A stretch of DNA of 64,000 nt, taken from NCBI RefSeq assembly GCF_021155765.1, contig NC_060108.1, forward strand, positions 21,043,025 through 21,107,024, in the 5' to 3' direction. The notes below the pieces were generated by a model. That model made no database searches and was not told the origin of the DNA. It worked only from the letters and a program-made list of their open reading frames with translations. The position numbers and the translations under genes were made by a program. The DNA is from Diprion similis. Lineage: Eukaryota; Arthropoda; Insecta; Hymenoptera; Diprionidae. Positions 36,783 to 49,100 of this stretch are shown here, one piece after another. Positions within the stretch are counted from its first letter, which is position 1. Each line of letters opens with the position of its first letter.

Positions 36783-38200
36783 AATAATTTAAACTTACGC
36801 GTTACATATACATACGACAACACATTACACAGATAAGGTACTTCATTTATTATTGGTCGCCTGATTAATAAGCTCCCTGAATTAAAACTTTCAGTTGTTT
36901 AATTTTCAAACGCCTGCATGATGGTTTGTCTATTATATGTATAAGATCGAACATCATCTAGCTAGTATACGAATTATCAGGCGGTATAATCCACATAATA
37001 CGGTATAAATGTTACAATTGGGTAATTGTGCCGATAGTCACAACAGCGTAGATCGATTAGCACTGCAGTCGAAAATTATATCGAATTGATTACTTCTCAC
37101 TTATTATCCCTCTGCTTATTTTTTAATTCATTTGTTCATTTTTTTTTTTCGTTTTTTTTCTTCCTTCGTTTTTACTTCAGTAATCCAGAAAATTCTTTAG
37201 ATTAATTTGATTATCTAGATAGGTTGGTCTCTCCTCTGCAGGCAATAATATTTCCACCGAGCGTACAACTTCACGTCGATATAATACTATACGATGACAC
37301 ACGTGACGTGTGGCCGTTCGATGATTTATCAGAAATAACAATTTGTCAGGCGACATAATTTATGCATTGTTCTATATCATCCTATCTACATTTTAAATTA
37401 TATCGATTAAATTTAATGGGTCTGAATTTGAGAAAAGAAAATCATCTCCCCCTTACCCCGTCAACACTAAGCTATGATAAAATATACATATAATATCGTA
37501 CATGTAAGTGTATGCATATTACATATATATATAGATCTATAGTAGGCTTAAGGCGGTGCTTCCTTACGTTTGTCAAGAAACTCGACGACATCGCATCGGC
37601 CTATACTAACTGTAAGCCCCGTCATAGCTCGTGCCGTCGTCTAAGGATAACATGTACCAAGAAAATATAATTATACCGAAAAACCAATTAATGGATTTGT
37701 CTTACTGCTGAGGGAATGCTGGTCGTTGACTAACGACGAGGCTCAAATACACCGTGAAACAACTTACACGAAGGGTGTGAGCAACGAGGGCCAAGGCGAC
37801 GTTGTTTTGGGGCCTTTAACGATAAGATCTCCTCGCAGGTGACGCGATGTCGTTTCAAACTTTCAGACTCGTCTAGAAACAATTATTCTTCCGCGCTCCT
37901 CGTGTGCGATAGTGAAGTAAAAAGACGAAGCTATAGACTTTTGACAGAGAAATTTTTCACCGCAAATAGCCGAGGGAGTTTCGACTATGTTCACACGAGG
38001 GTTGTAGGCAATGCGTTTGACTTTGCTATCCCGAAATTCTACTCAAACTTGTCGATTGGTGAGAAATTTCTCAATGCTTCAACAGAAAATGATGGTCATC
38101 GTATGAATTCAAGAGAAAAAACGAAATTAGCTAATAACGGGTAATTAAACTCGCAATCGGACACCGAGATGTCCGTATGGCTCTTTCTTCGCTTCCTTCC

Positions 38201-38219
38201 TTCCTTCCTTCCTTCCTTT
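38201..38219 (+). repeat. (TTCC)n microsatellite
   Basis: About five perfect TTCC units after a short pyrimidine-rich lead-in, in the 3' flank of galactosyltransferase copy B. Confidence 0.85.
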
Positions 38220-38731
38220 AATTAGTGACGAGGTACTTGCTTGATCGCAGATATCCACTACACGCCTTGCCGTTTCGTCTGAATTTTGATAAACTTTAAT
38301 TACCTACACGAGTAGTGAACACCGATGATGAACATGATTCGGCGATAAGACGTTAATCAACTATCGACTCTCCCGCCTTATGTATACCTATTCTTTCGTT
38401 TCTAGGTTCAAGAAACCAGCTAACCGCAGATTTGCAGCTCCGTTGCAGAGAAAGATTTCAATAATCAGTAGACCCGATTCGATCGCTTGAAAGAGTCTCG
38501 CGTAGAGACCAGCTGGGGAATGTAATTTGAAAAAACGTTTCACCGAATTAACAACCTGCGCGTATTTCGCAAAAACGGTTTACATATACCTACGCCAGGC
38601 AACCAATCGAAGCAGACATCGCGCGCGAAGGAAATTCGCATATCAATAACATATATAGAATATATACATCAATTTCCGCTTATATTTTGGCAAAGTTTTT
38701 GGCTGCGGCACCAGCAGCCCGGCACATCTAA

Positions 38732-40081
38732 CTAGGCCATAGTCAAGGCCACGGCCTTCCAAAGCGCCCTGATGTCACCCTCGGCCAAGTTTGCTGGACC
38801 GAATAGAAAATCACCCGGTGAGTACGGGGTTTCGATGAATGTCTGCATTCTATCCGGAGTTAGAATCAACGAATTCAACGGCGTGTGGGTGAGGTTGATC
38901 TTCTTCGCCAGGGTCCCGGTTATGTGGACGTCGTCTATCCAGAAATACGAGGTCTTCTGCGCCTCCCTGTAGAGTAGAAAGACGCTGTCTGGCGAGTACA
39001 TTATCGCCCAACCAGCGCAATATACGGGATAAGTTTTTCCGGGGTACTCGAGCGGCGAGACTCTCCACTTAGATCGCCAGGAACGCTTCACCATAGCCAT
39101 CGCCATCGAGTTGCAGAGTATCAGCCGCTTCGCACCCCACGGCGATAGATCGTGGGCCAGGAACTCCAGTAGCGCCGGCGTGTGAACGAAGACGTCGTCG
39201 TCAAGCTTCAGAACGTACTTGGCACCTGCGACAAAAAGTTGATCCACAGTTACTTTCAAGTCCATTCGCTCGCCTCGACGAACGGCAGGTGAGGAAAATC
39301 GAAGTACACGTCAATTGTAGTCGAACCTCAACTGAAAACTTTCTATTCATTGCAAATCACAACACACTACTCAATCATACTCGAAATCGAAAATCTTCAG
39401 AAATTGGCGAAAACCACATTATCATGATATTCGCGTGGGCGTGTGAGGTATAAAAAAATCTTAAAGGAAGAGCCACGCGACAACAACGGGTTGTGTGCGG
39501 AAAAAAATTGTCACCTAATTCTTACCTGGACAGTGATAAGCGGCCCACTTTAGCGCCATCACGTGTTTGTAGGTCATGTTCCTATATGCGTCCTGAAAAT
39601 TCCCCTGAACGATGTCGCCGTACATCCTATCCTCCTCTTCAATTTTTCCTTGCATACCAGGCATGGTGCCGACAAGGAAAAGGACGATGGCCCCGAATCG
39701 CTTTTGCCCCCAGGTCTCGCGGATCACCATTCTCTTGGGGAGGTTGGCCGGGGCAGAATGTATCAGCATCAGCAAGAGGGGCTGAGTCTTGTTGCACGGA
39801 TCGTGGTTTATGAGGAACCGGAAGTTCCTTAGGTCAATCAAGCTCGTTTCGTCATCGGACGGTAGCTCGGCAAGGGAATAGGGCCTGGTTGGTGCCGAGG
39901 TGTTTCCAGGCAGTATCAGTTCGTAGGCTGGCGACGTGGCCACGACGGGTACCGGAATCGGAGGACCCGGACACCCGTTTAGTAACCAGAAGGAAAAACA
40001 TCCGGTGACCGTAAGGGCGACCACAAACAGAAGGGTGCATGGCGGCGACCCTGGGGCGTGGAGCCGCCGCTTATCCAGCAT
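38732..40081 (-). CDS. Beta-1,3-galactosyltransferase-like GT31 enzyme, copy B, two exons
   Basis: Exons 40081-39526 and 39225-38732 join in phase 1 at the same codon as copy A (GGTAAG donor, GTCGCAG acceptor), giving 349 aa. The layout is type II Golgi: a basic N-terminus, a signal anchor at about residues 16-34, a Pro-rich stem and a GT31 domain. Motifs are LIDLRNF, IRETWG (120-125), EEEDRMYGDIVQGNF (148-162), NMTYKHVMALKW, KLDDDVFVH (192-200), EYPGKTYPVYCAGW (245-258) and WIDDVHITG (281-289). Sequons include NTS, NKT, NMT and NLT. The expected reaction is UDP-sugar-dependent beta-1,3 transfer in the Golgi lumen, acceptor unknown. Its coding sequence is more GC-rich at third positions than copy A's, so the copies have evolved under different base pressures or are old. 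Copy B is nearer than copy A in sequence to the pseudogenes at ALKW. The start is the first ATG of the main frame; a five-codon upstream frame ends just before it. Confidence 0.92.
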
Positions 40082-40110
40082 GCTAGTGAGACCCTGTCAT
40101 CGCAGAGATC
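40082..40110 (-). promoter_or_regulatory. Short 5' leader of galactosyltransferase copy B with a five-codon upstream ORF
   Basis: The exon opens at acceptor AATTTCAG (first base 40110). Within the 29-nt leader an ATG at 40100-40098 begins MTGSH and stops with TAG at 40085-40083. A single base separates that stop from the main ATG at 40081. This arrangement could lower translation of the enzyme or make it depend on reinitiation or leaky scanning. Confidence 0.5.
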
Positions 40111-43100
40111 CTGAAATTCGCAAAGAGGGAAAGTATTGAGTAAACCAAGTACGTGAAAAAGACTTCCGTTGGAAGGAAATGAGAGTTCAGAGCAGTATTC
40201 CTGAAGGTTCGTGAGGAAAATCGAAAAAGGTCGTCATCGGTTATTCTTACTGCCACCATACATCTTTATACTTGAGACAGACGCCCGAAGGATCCGCTCA
40301 TCTTTCATACACGAGAAAAGTGCCAGTCCTGTGGGAGGCAGAGTGATCGATCGACTGCGCCTCGGTCATTCTTGGTGTTTGGACAAGGTAGGTTACGAAT
40401 GAGCTGTGGAAATTACATTTATTTATAGCACATCCGCGGGACAAACTGAAACGATTGCCTGTCTGAAACAACTCGACGTTATGTCACCGGGGCGAGAATT
40501 GTCTCGCTAATAGGTCAATGTGCACATAAGGTATTATTATCATACATAAATACGCATGACGTCTTTTAGTCATACAGTATTCAAATCATTCAATTAACCC
40601 ATTCACCGTCAGAGAATATTTCATCTACCGCTACTGCCACTGCCGTTGCAAATAGTTTGTAGTCAATTTCAGGGAATCAAAGTGCCACAGTGGGAACGCG
40701 AGAACGTGCAAGTGATCCGCGAGCTGGAAATCAAGTTCGACTCGAGAGAAATTTTTAACCAGAAAGTCGGATCTCGGCGTGTCCGACGTGTCGTGGGTAC
40801 CTAGTCAGGTCCATGAAATCGAATTCTCTCTTATCCTTAAAGAACGAAACTCTACCCTCTAAGGTCTCCGGATTCCTACGTCTGCTGTACACGTGTATCA
40901 ACTATCTGAAACCCACGTCTATGTCGTGGATTCGCCAGCTCTATAATAAATTTAGGAGGCACGTATGCAAGCAAGTATGTCAGGTATAAGGTACCTCCCC
41001 GGAAAGGTTGTAAGGTATGCCTTTGCGAGTATACCTGCAGAGTCTGCTCGTCAAACTACCAAGCAGCTCGCAGGATTCTAAAATAATATACGCATATTTA
41101 TAAATAATGACGAAATGAAATTTCTTCTGCGAGAATTGCGCTTCATATACCTACCATATATATGTTAATGTACCTGGAACGCGTAACGCTACGTGCATCA
41201 TTGTTCGCAAAAAACACAAAGAGCTTCGCGTTCGAAATCTAACACCATTAAAACGGCAATAATGATAAAGGAGTGATGAAAATAAACTCTCAAAGATTAC
41301 ACGCGTTTCATCGTTTCCAATTACGTACATCAAAGCATATGCACAACGTATTTGCAGCCCGGATAGCATCGGAGAAAATCTCAATCCAGTCACGGTCACG
41401 CGATGAATGCCTGTTTGTATAAAAGATTATATCAGCCGCGTTGTACGTTTCTGTGACAGCAAGTGCAGATATCAAGTCAACTTCAAACCTCCGGCCTGCG
41501 GCAGATTGGAATACCTTTTACAATCGAAAGTTGTAGATTGGAAATGAAGGCTGATGACAACGACGTGGACTTACGAATTTCCTAATCGCGACATTAGTGC
41601 CCGAATCCGACATCGTATTTCGCCACGAAGGTAAAAAATTATTAAGGCACCTCCTACCGGAAGCTCTCGAGAGACAAAATAATCGATGGAAAAGTTTCGT
41701 GTCAATCAATCGTCAGTTAAAAGTGTGGAAATGCATTTTATTCTTTATCATAGGAAACAAATCGACAAAACAATTTTTACGACTGGCAGCTCATGGTTAT
41801 AACGACTGGTCGGATTGTCAATGGTGATATCGTACCTTTCTCCAAATGATGTCAAGTTTATTTCGGCCACACATCCCGCACTGGCTACAGAGACGATTGA
41901 CCTTGTCTGTGATCCGGTTTCACAATGCATATATAATGAGAGACTCCGAATAAAATCCATGACTTCTGCGAGTGAAGTTTCGCTGTTTATTCTCGATCAG
42001 AACCCGATATTTTAACGCATAAATCACAGTACATCCACCGCTCAAAAGATTTATTTCCGAAACGTATATGATCTGATAGTGTAGGATATTCGCAACTTTC
42101 AAACTTCGGCAATTACGTTTTGTAAGAATTACTTTGGTATTAGATTTTTCGAATATTATACTTCCAAACTTTTTCACCGTAAAATTAAAGAAGTGGGGCA
42201 TAATTGGTATTTATGGCATGAAACTAAAAGTTTTTTCTCCCAACAACTGTGACAAGATACCTTGATATTTCCTTGATCAAACTTAAAAATTTTTACCATT
42301 TCTCAACTCATGTGCATCATTACGATAAACGACAAGCTAAGGACGGAAATGCAATATATTTCTGTATATAAAAATGTATAGTCTACACATGAGTTAAGAC
42401 GCAATTTTGAGATAAATATAAATGGAGACAGAGATTTACAGATACGTATTCTGCAAGGCTGGAGGCTAACGGCAGATTTCTAGAATTGGAATATTCCGAG
42501 AACGTTGGAGAAATTTTTTTCAGGGATTTGCGTCATCACCGCAGATGTATTGATCAGGCCAAAAACATGAAGCCCACATGAAGCCTCTCAGCGAGAGAAG
42601 AAAAACATTCTCAGCAAGGCATCCCACGGGACCTGAAAGGGTTGTGGCCTGCAGGGTTTTTTGTAAAGACGATTTTGAGACAGCTGAGTCATCCGCTCTG
42701 CTGGATTTTTAACCAATATCACGAACATGACTCGTACTCGTACACCGCAGAGTCATATACTAATTATTTCCTCTATTACTTTACGTTATACCGGGATATC
42801 GAATGCATATATCGATGCATGGAGGCACTATTTGAAAAAAATAATTCAATCTATCGGTGGGGAATTTTTGAAAATCGGGAGTTCGCTCCGTTTGATGGTA
42901 CAGTTATTTCGCCAATCGCGCATTTTCGAATGTCCCGTCATATTTCCACCCTTCTGTGACGTGTGAATAATCCCTTTAATCAGGTACACTTAATGACACG
43001 TCGATTGCCGCCTCAACGGAGCACGAAACGAGTATAAAATTTGGTTTCTATAACCATGATTTTCTGTGCCTAAAAAAATTTCCAGATCTTTTTCAATAAT

Positions 43101-46100
43101 AAAATCATGGACCTTCTGCAGCAGAATGGAATTTTTTGTTAGGAAGTAAAAATTTTTTCAACATTCGAAACAAATTTGATTGATACAGAATCAAACCCAA
43201 ATTTTCATACATATATCTAATCGTTCACTTTCAGAATTTGACAAATCTGATCCGCGAAGTATAATTTTGGGAATTGCTGTGAGGTACCGCGAATTCGGCA
43301 CGATTTACCATCTCGTCAACTCATTTTTCGTAAAATAGGCTTCTTTGAATTTTTTTGTCTTGTTGGAGGATCTGCAGAGAGCAACTCTCAACCGTTTTAA
43401 CGTTATCATATATTTACTCGATTTAAGATTGTCAAACTTACAGGTCATTATCGTACCATAAATATAATTTGGAAAAAAATCGCTGCTCAATTTCCACGAG
43501 TAATATTTTTCAACTAAACCTACAGTTGCAACCTCAGACGTTAATGTATTAAATCGTTGCTACCTGCCGCAGGCAGATTTTATTCTAAGATATTTATTTG
43601 ACGTAGTCAAACAAGTGTAGCGACAACGAGGAGAACTTTCAACATCGCCGAGGTGGAAAATATAAGATAATTTTTCGCCCACGAATTATTCATTTCAATC
43701 TGAGTATAAGCCAATGTACCACCTTATACATCACATACATATATACATCCGGCGTGATTTAACAGTCAAATCGCAGAGCGACGCCACGGCTTGTATATCT
43801 AACCAGCGCAGCGAGACATTTTTAATACCAGGTGTCTCGCTTTCGAAACGACTCGACTTTATGAGGGATTCATATGCCGCTTTTACGTGTCTGTATAATC
43901 TGTTGCGCAATTGCATAGACAAGCGCCAAGAGCTAAATATACAGACATTTTTGTTTGCTGAATACAGCGGCGCAAATTTAAATTCATATTGCAATGAGAA
44001 TTTCAGTATATATAACAATCATCAGCGCATCGTGTCACGCTGCCGTCCTTTTCCTTTCCTTGTTTCTTCATTCTAGCCCTGCAAGCTCTTCGCACCCTGA
44101 ATTTAAGCGCATTCACTCCTCATTCGATCTCGTCGTCTATCCTCGTGGCAAAGTTTTGACTATAATAATACCCACATATACAAGGATTGCGGTCGTATAA
44201 GGTATCGTGGCAAAAGCGAACAGTGATCGATAAATAATGACTGAGAGGTTGAAGGCTAGAGTCAACGAGCAACAAACGATTGCAAATGCCCGACTACAGG
44301 ACGTATCGATTATTTATAGACGGGTTCCTAATTCGGAAGAAAAATAGGCGTCACCTATTGCCTCGTGTATCTTCTGCGCTTTGCAGGATGCGAAATTCGA
44401 AACGGTTGAGCCCGCATGGATTATGGATTCAAATTGTGATAGACGGCATGATCAATCGGGGATCGTATAAATTCGGCGAATGTGCTGATATTTGCTACTT
44501 TATCAGCCAAAAGTATTTAGGCATCGGATATCCCGAGTTCTCGGATGCTCATTTCATCATCGCGACGAAGCATGACAGCAGAAATATTTGCTTCTCGCGT
44601 TACTCAACCTGGTGCAAAGCTGTACCGCGATGAGAGATCAAATCACTTCCAGGTACTTAGGACCTATACCGGGCTAAATCGTCACCTCGGTAAATCTCAG
44701 CACTTGAAATATTATACTCACCACGAACTCCGCGCAATACAGTAACATATATATTATATATATATACAATATATATACGTAACAAACATCACAGCCTCAC
44801 TCTCCGAGCACTTTCAACTTCGTTCTCTTTGGTATGAACTTTCCACTAAGTTGGAAAACTCTCGGAGTGAAGATTTGCGGAACGACTGAACGCTCCGTTG
44901 CTGTTTGATAATCAAGGGAATACCTAGACAGAAGCAAGAGTCTCTTGATTTTAGCTAATTGTTCGTAGTGAAGTCTGGAATTTTCATCAGATTGAGAGAA
45001 TGTATCGTTTTAATATAAACTTACTTGTTGAAAATATAATTCATTTCGGACAATTTTTTTATTTCTGGAATATCGAATATCTGGAAACACTAAAGTGATA
45101 AAAGCCGAGCAAAATTGAACTTTTCCTTCATTTTTTCATATAGATATAATATACTTATAGTCTATGTACATTAAAATTATGTACTGTGATTTTCTCAACA
45201 TTTTTTCCTTATCTTTGACGAATTATTTATTGGGCTTGTATAAACGAAGATCAATCTCTTATAATTTTCCGTCTGTAATCACCAGAAATGGATAGATAAA
45301 GTATAACATAAGTAAGTACTTATGAATTCGTTGATAAGTTAGAAATATGCATTACCGACACCGACGAACGTTGATAAAAGAAAGCAATATATAGCAGGAA
45401 ATGCAACGTGCTGCAATGCTTAGTCAAAATCAGAGTATACAGCATACAGGAAGAAGCCTGATTGAACCGAACTGATTATTGGTGTACAAAACTGAAATAA
45501 AAAAAAAATGAAAAAAAAACGATCAATTGTATTTTATACAGAGAAAAGAAATGACAACGTCGAAGAAAACCAAGACTGAAGAAGGGACAGGAGTTTTCGA
45601 GACTGGCTATAATGATCGAGGGACGAGTTTGCTCGTCGTGAAACTTATATCCTCTTGTAATTTTTCCGGGGAAAGTTTTTAACAAAAAGAATCTACGCGA
45701 GAAGCTCGCTCTTGTTTTAACGATCTGGAAAGTTTGCAGCCTGTTTTCCTCTGCCAGTTGCACGCGAATCTCAGTTTAAAGCCGTGGTTCTATACTTAAT
45801 CGAATAAGAATACGAATAAGAAGTGCCGAGAGTGAGAATAAAAGGAATCTCGTTGAAGAAACATGCCTGCCCAACGGAATGGAATTGCGTTGGCACATCG
45901 CTGTCGTAAAATGACTGACGGGCGAGTGCTTCGAAACATGAAAACAGGGTTTTAGAGTGAACGGCTATATCACTCAGATTTCCTTCGCCAATTTATTATA
46001 GGTTCTTAATCCAAAGCCAAGCGTAAGCCGTGAGTCCCATAAATTTACCTCTCGAAAGTTTGTGTTACACAATTTCTCCAAGGCGTCCAAAACAAGAGGG

Positions 46101-49100
46101 TGAAAAGCTCGGCTTGAATCGACAAAGAGAAAATTATTTCAGGATAAAAGTATAATGGACCCGTTCGAAATCTCATTAGAATTTGAGTAAAGACTTGAGA
46201 AGATAAGCCAGCAGCAGTCTCGGCTTTTGGAGTTACGAAAGAACGAAGACCCGAGACGGTGTTACAGGATTGATCTATCGGCTGCCCACTTCACGTAGTG
46301 TTTTTTTAACCCCCGATACTTATACGGTCTTAAGGGTAACGATTTACGGAAGATTTGGTAATTGCGAAAGGGTTGATTCTCATTCAACCCTCGTCCGGTT
46401 CGCGGGGATTCGGGCACTTGAGAAATGATTCAATTTCTCTTTATTACCTCAAAGGTAATAAATTTCACCAATTTTCGCACCCCCGCGATGGAACGGAACC
46501 TCTCGCAAAGTACGGAGAGAAATGCAGTAGAGAATTGGGAAAACCCGAGTCCTGAAACTGGAAACTACTGCTAAGTTCCTAAAACGCAGAAACGGAAGAG
46601 AAGGAAAGAAAAACATAATATAGAGAAGTTTGATGATGTATTTCAACCATCAAACCGAGTATAGGTATCGTGAAAAAACGTAATTTCTCCTCAGATTCTC
46701 ATCAGAAGTAAAAATCTGCTTTGGCGATAACTGGATCGCAAGTAAAGAGCGAATGAGCGAGAAAGAGAGTGAGAAAAAAAACTTTCGGCTAATCCATGGA
46801 TCAGTCACGTAATCGCGGTTCATCGTCCCCGACTTTCACTCGCTGTCCTGCAGGCTATAACGAAACGAGGAACCCGGAAGTGGACTGATTTATTATCCGC
46901 GACATTTAACGGTAAGTACCGTTCAATCGCTTGACAACGGACTAAGCACAGCTAAATCTTGCATGCGAACCCTGTTTAATACCCGCGGTAACTCCCGAAT
47001 CCTGCCCCAGGACCCTGCAAAAGCTCGTGCCGCCGCCGATTACATCGAGTTGCCAGATCGAGATCGTAAATTGCAGCCCCCCTCCCCCCTCCTCGAAAAG
47101 TTTCTTGCCTTTTCCACGACTCTTAATTGTTCCGCGCTTTTCGTGACCGCGGAACGTCGCGTCGCACCGAATTCCACCAGGTCTTCATCAGGAGGAGATC
47201 AGGACGAGGGTCGTAGGGTGAAGGCCACTGTTAGTGTGTGATTTTTGTGATAATCGAATCCATTGACGACGAACCGGATGGTCGATAATGAGTGTCGTTC
47301 CGTATCGCGGTCAAGAATTAATCCCGGATACAAATGAGGGAAAAATTTTTTACCGAACAGACAATCGAACACACAAACAGACAGATAAGAAAGCGAGTTA
47401 ATTAAAACGTGGTAAAATGAACACAAGTATGATAACTTTTGTGCTTGCGGTAACAGTTTTCTGTGTAGATTTAAACATCAATTCCATATAGTGATCCACA
47501 ACCAAAAAATTAGCAATTCCGACGCTATCGTTACTTGCAAGTGTTACCAGAAAGCATGATAAGTGTTGCAATTTTTTTTTTTTTCTGCGAGTATAGATAG
47601 ATGCGTGTACATTATTTTCACCAAGCAGCACGATTCACCAACTGCTCGAATATATCTATAATTATCGACCAGACTGAACGGATTAAAATCTAATCCGATA
47701 ATTTATCTGCAGTAAATATATACAAGTATAATGAAAAACACAAAGAGATTTGGAGTTAGACTTGAAACGAAACGTTTTACAAGGTCATTGACTGTCATCG
47801 TTACATAAATATAGAGACGTTCGTGTGAAGGTTGAGCCAACATTAATGGTATAATTACTGTAGCAATGCCTATATATTTTTATGAAGAGCATAATCGTGT
47901 CATGGTGGGGGTGGTTAATCCGATTCCATTTACCATATGAATGTGATGCGTACGAGGAAAGAAGAGCATTTTCCGGGCTGATCATTTACTGTTCGACACG
48001 ACGACATGCAAGTACGGTAATTCATTTTTATCCGGGAGTGAGAGAGACGGTCTAATTGTTGCATTTTCATTGCAGAATTTTAATCTGTGAAACGTCTATT
48101 ACGTAAAACGGTGAGCACGAAATGACGTGGCGTTCGATGCTTCGGAATTCTTGTCGCAATTAACGTTCGCTGTACATAGCAGCTGGAAAATTGAATTGAA
48201 TTTCCATTTAATTTCGGCCAACCTTCGTCAACGCGAAGAGCGAGCCATTCTGTACCTACCAGATTGTTATTACTCTTATTGTAAGCCCCGAGCGGTGATT
48301 ACGTAGAGTTTGCCATTTTCTCCACGCAGAATGAATTTTCAATAATTATGCAATTAACAAGCGGTGGTTGAAAGAAGAGAACTTTCCGATTGACAGATAA
48401 CCAAAAATTTTTACACCACTTAATTGAGAAACAATGTCTGCGATTTATTGACTCGTTACTAAAACGAACTACACTGTAATGTAGTTAACGATGAATGCAC
48501 GTGGTAAAATCTGCAGCAGCAGCTCTGCGTGCACGAAGGAGACAAAAGGATTCATGAATTATGGATTCCGAGTGTTAACACGTCGAATCGCGTTAACGCG
48601 ATCTCGATATAACAAGCGGAGGAAATTGAAAAACGCGTTCAGAAGCCGCTGTAAATAGGCATAAATATCAAAGGCACGTAAATCAAGCACTGATCGGACA
48701 CAGAAGTAGGCGTGTAGATAAATATTGGATAAAAAAAAAAAAGCAAAAAAGCCACATCATTGTAGTACATGAATTCGCAAAAGATAACGTTGAGTTAACT
48801 CCTCCTATAATTGCTGGAAATAACATATAATTATTCCCTAGTAAACATCAAATGAGATAACTTTATAATCTAAAATATTTACTGCTAAATTTCCGATTAC
48901 CCATAATTTTTTTCGCGAAATTATAATTCTAGGGTTCAAATTCGCCTCACAACGCGTATATAAATGACTTGCATCTTGAAATTGGCAAAAAATTGTATGA
49001 TTTTCATCGCGTTTTTTCACGTCAGTTGGCTTTGTCGTTTTCCATTTTACGCAAACAATAGCGACCCGTCACAAAGTTGGTGAATCGGATTCATCCAGGG

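Larger units (their letters stand above)
33321..38731. other. Gene-free stretch downstream of galactosyltransferase copy B
   Basis: This presumably starts, on its right side, with the 3' untranslated region of copy B. It is AT-rich, with a (TA/CATA)n microsatellite near 36700-36780 and a (TTCC)n run at 38201-38219. No exon that I can support. Confidence 0.5.
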
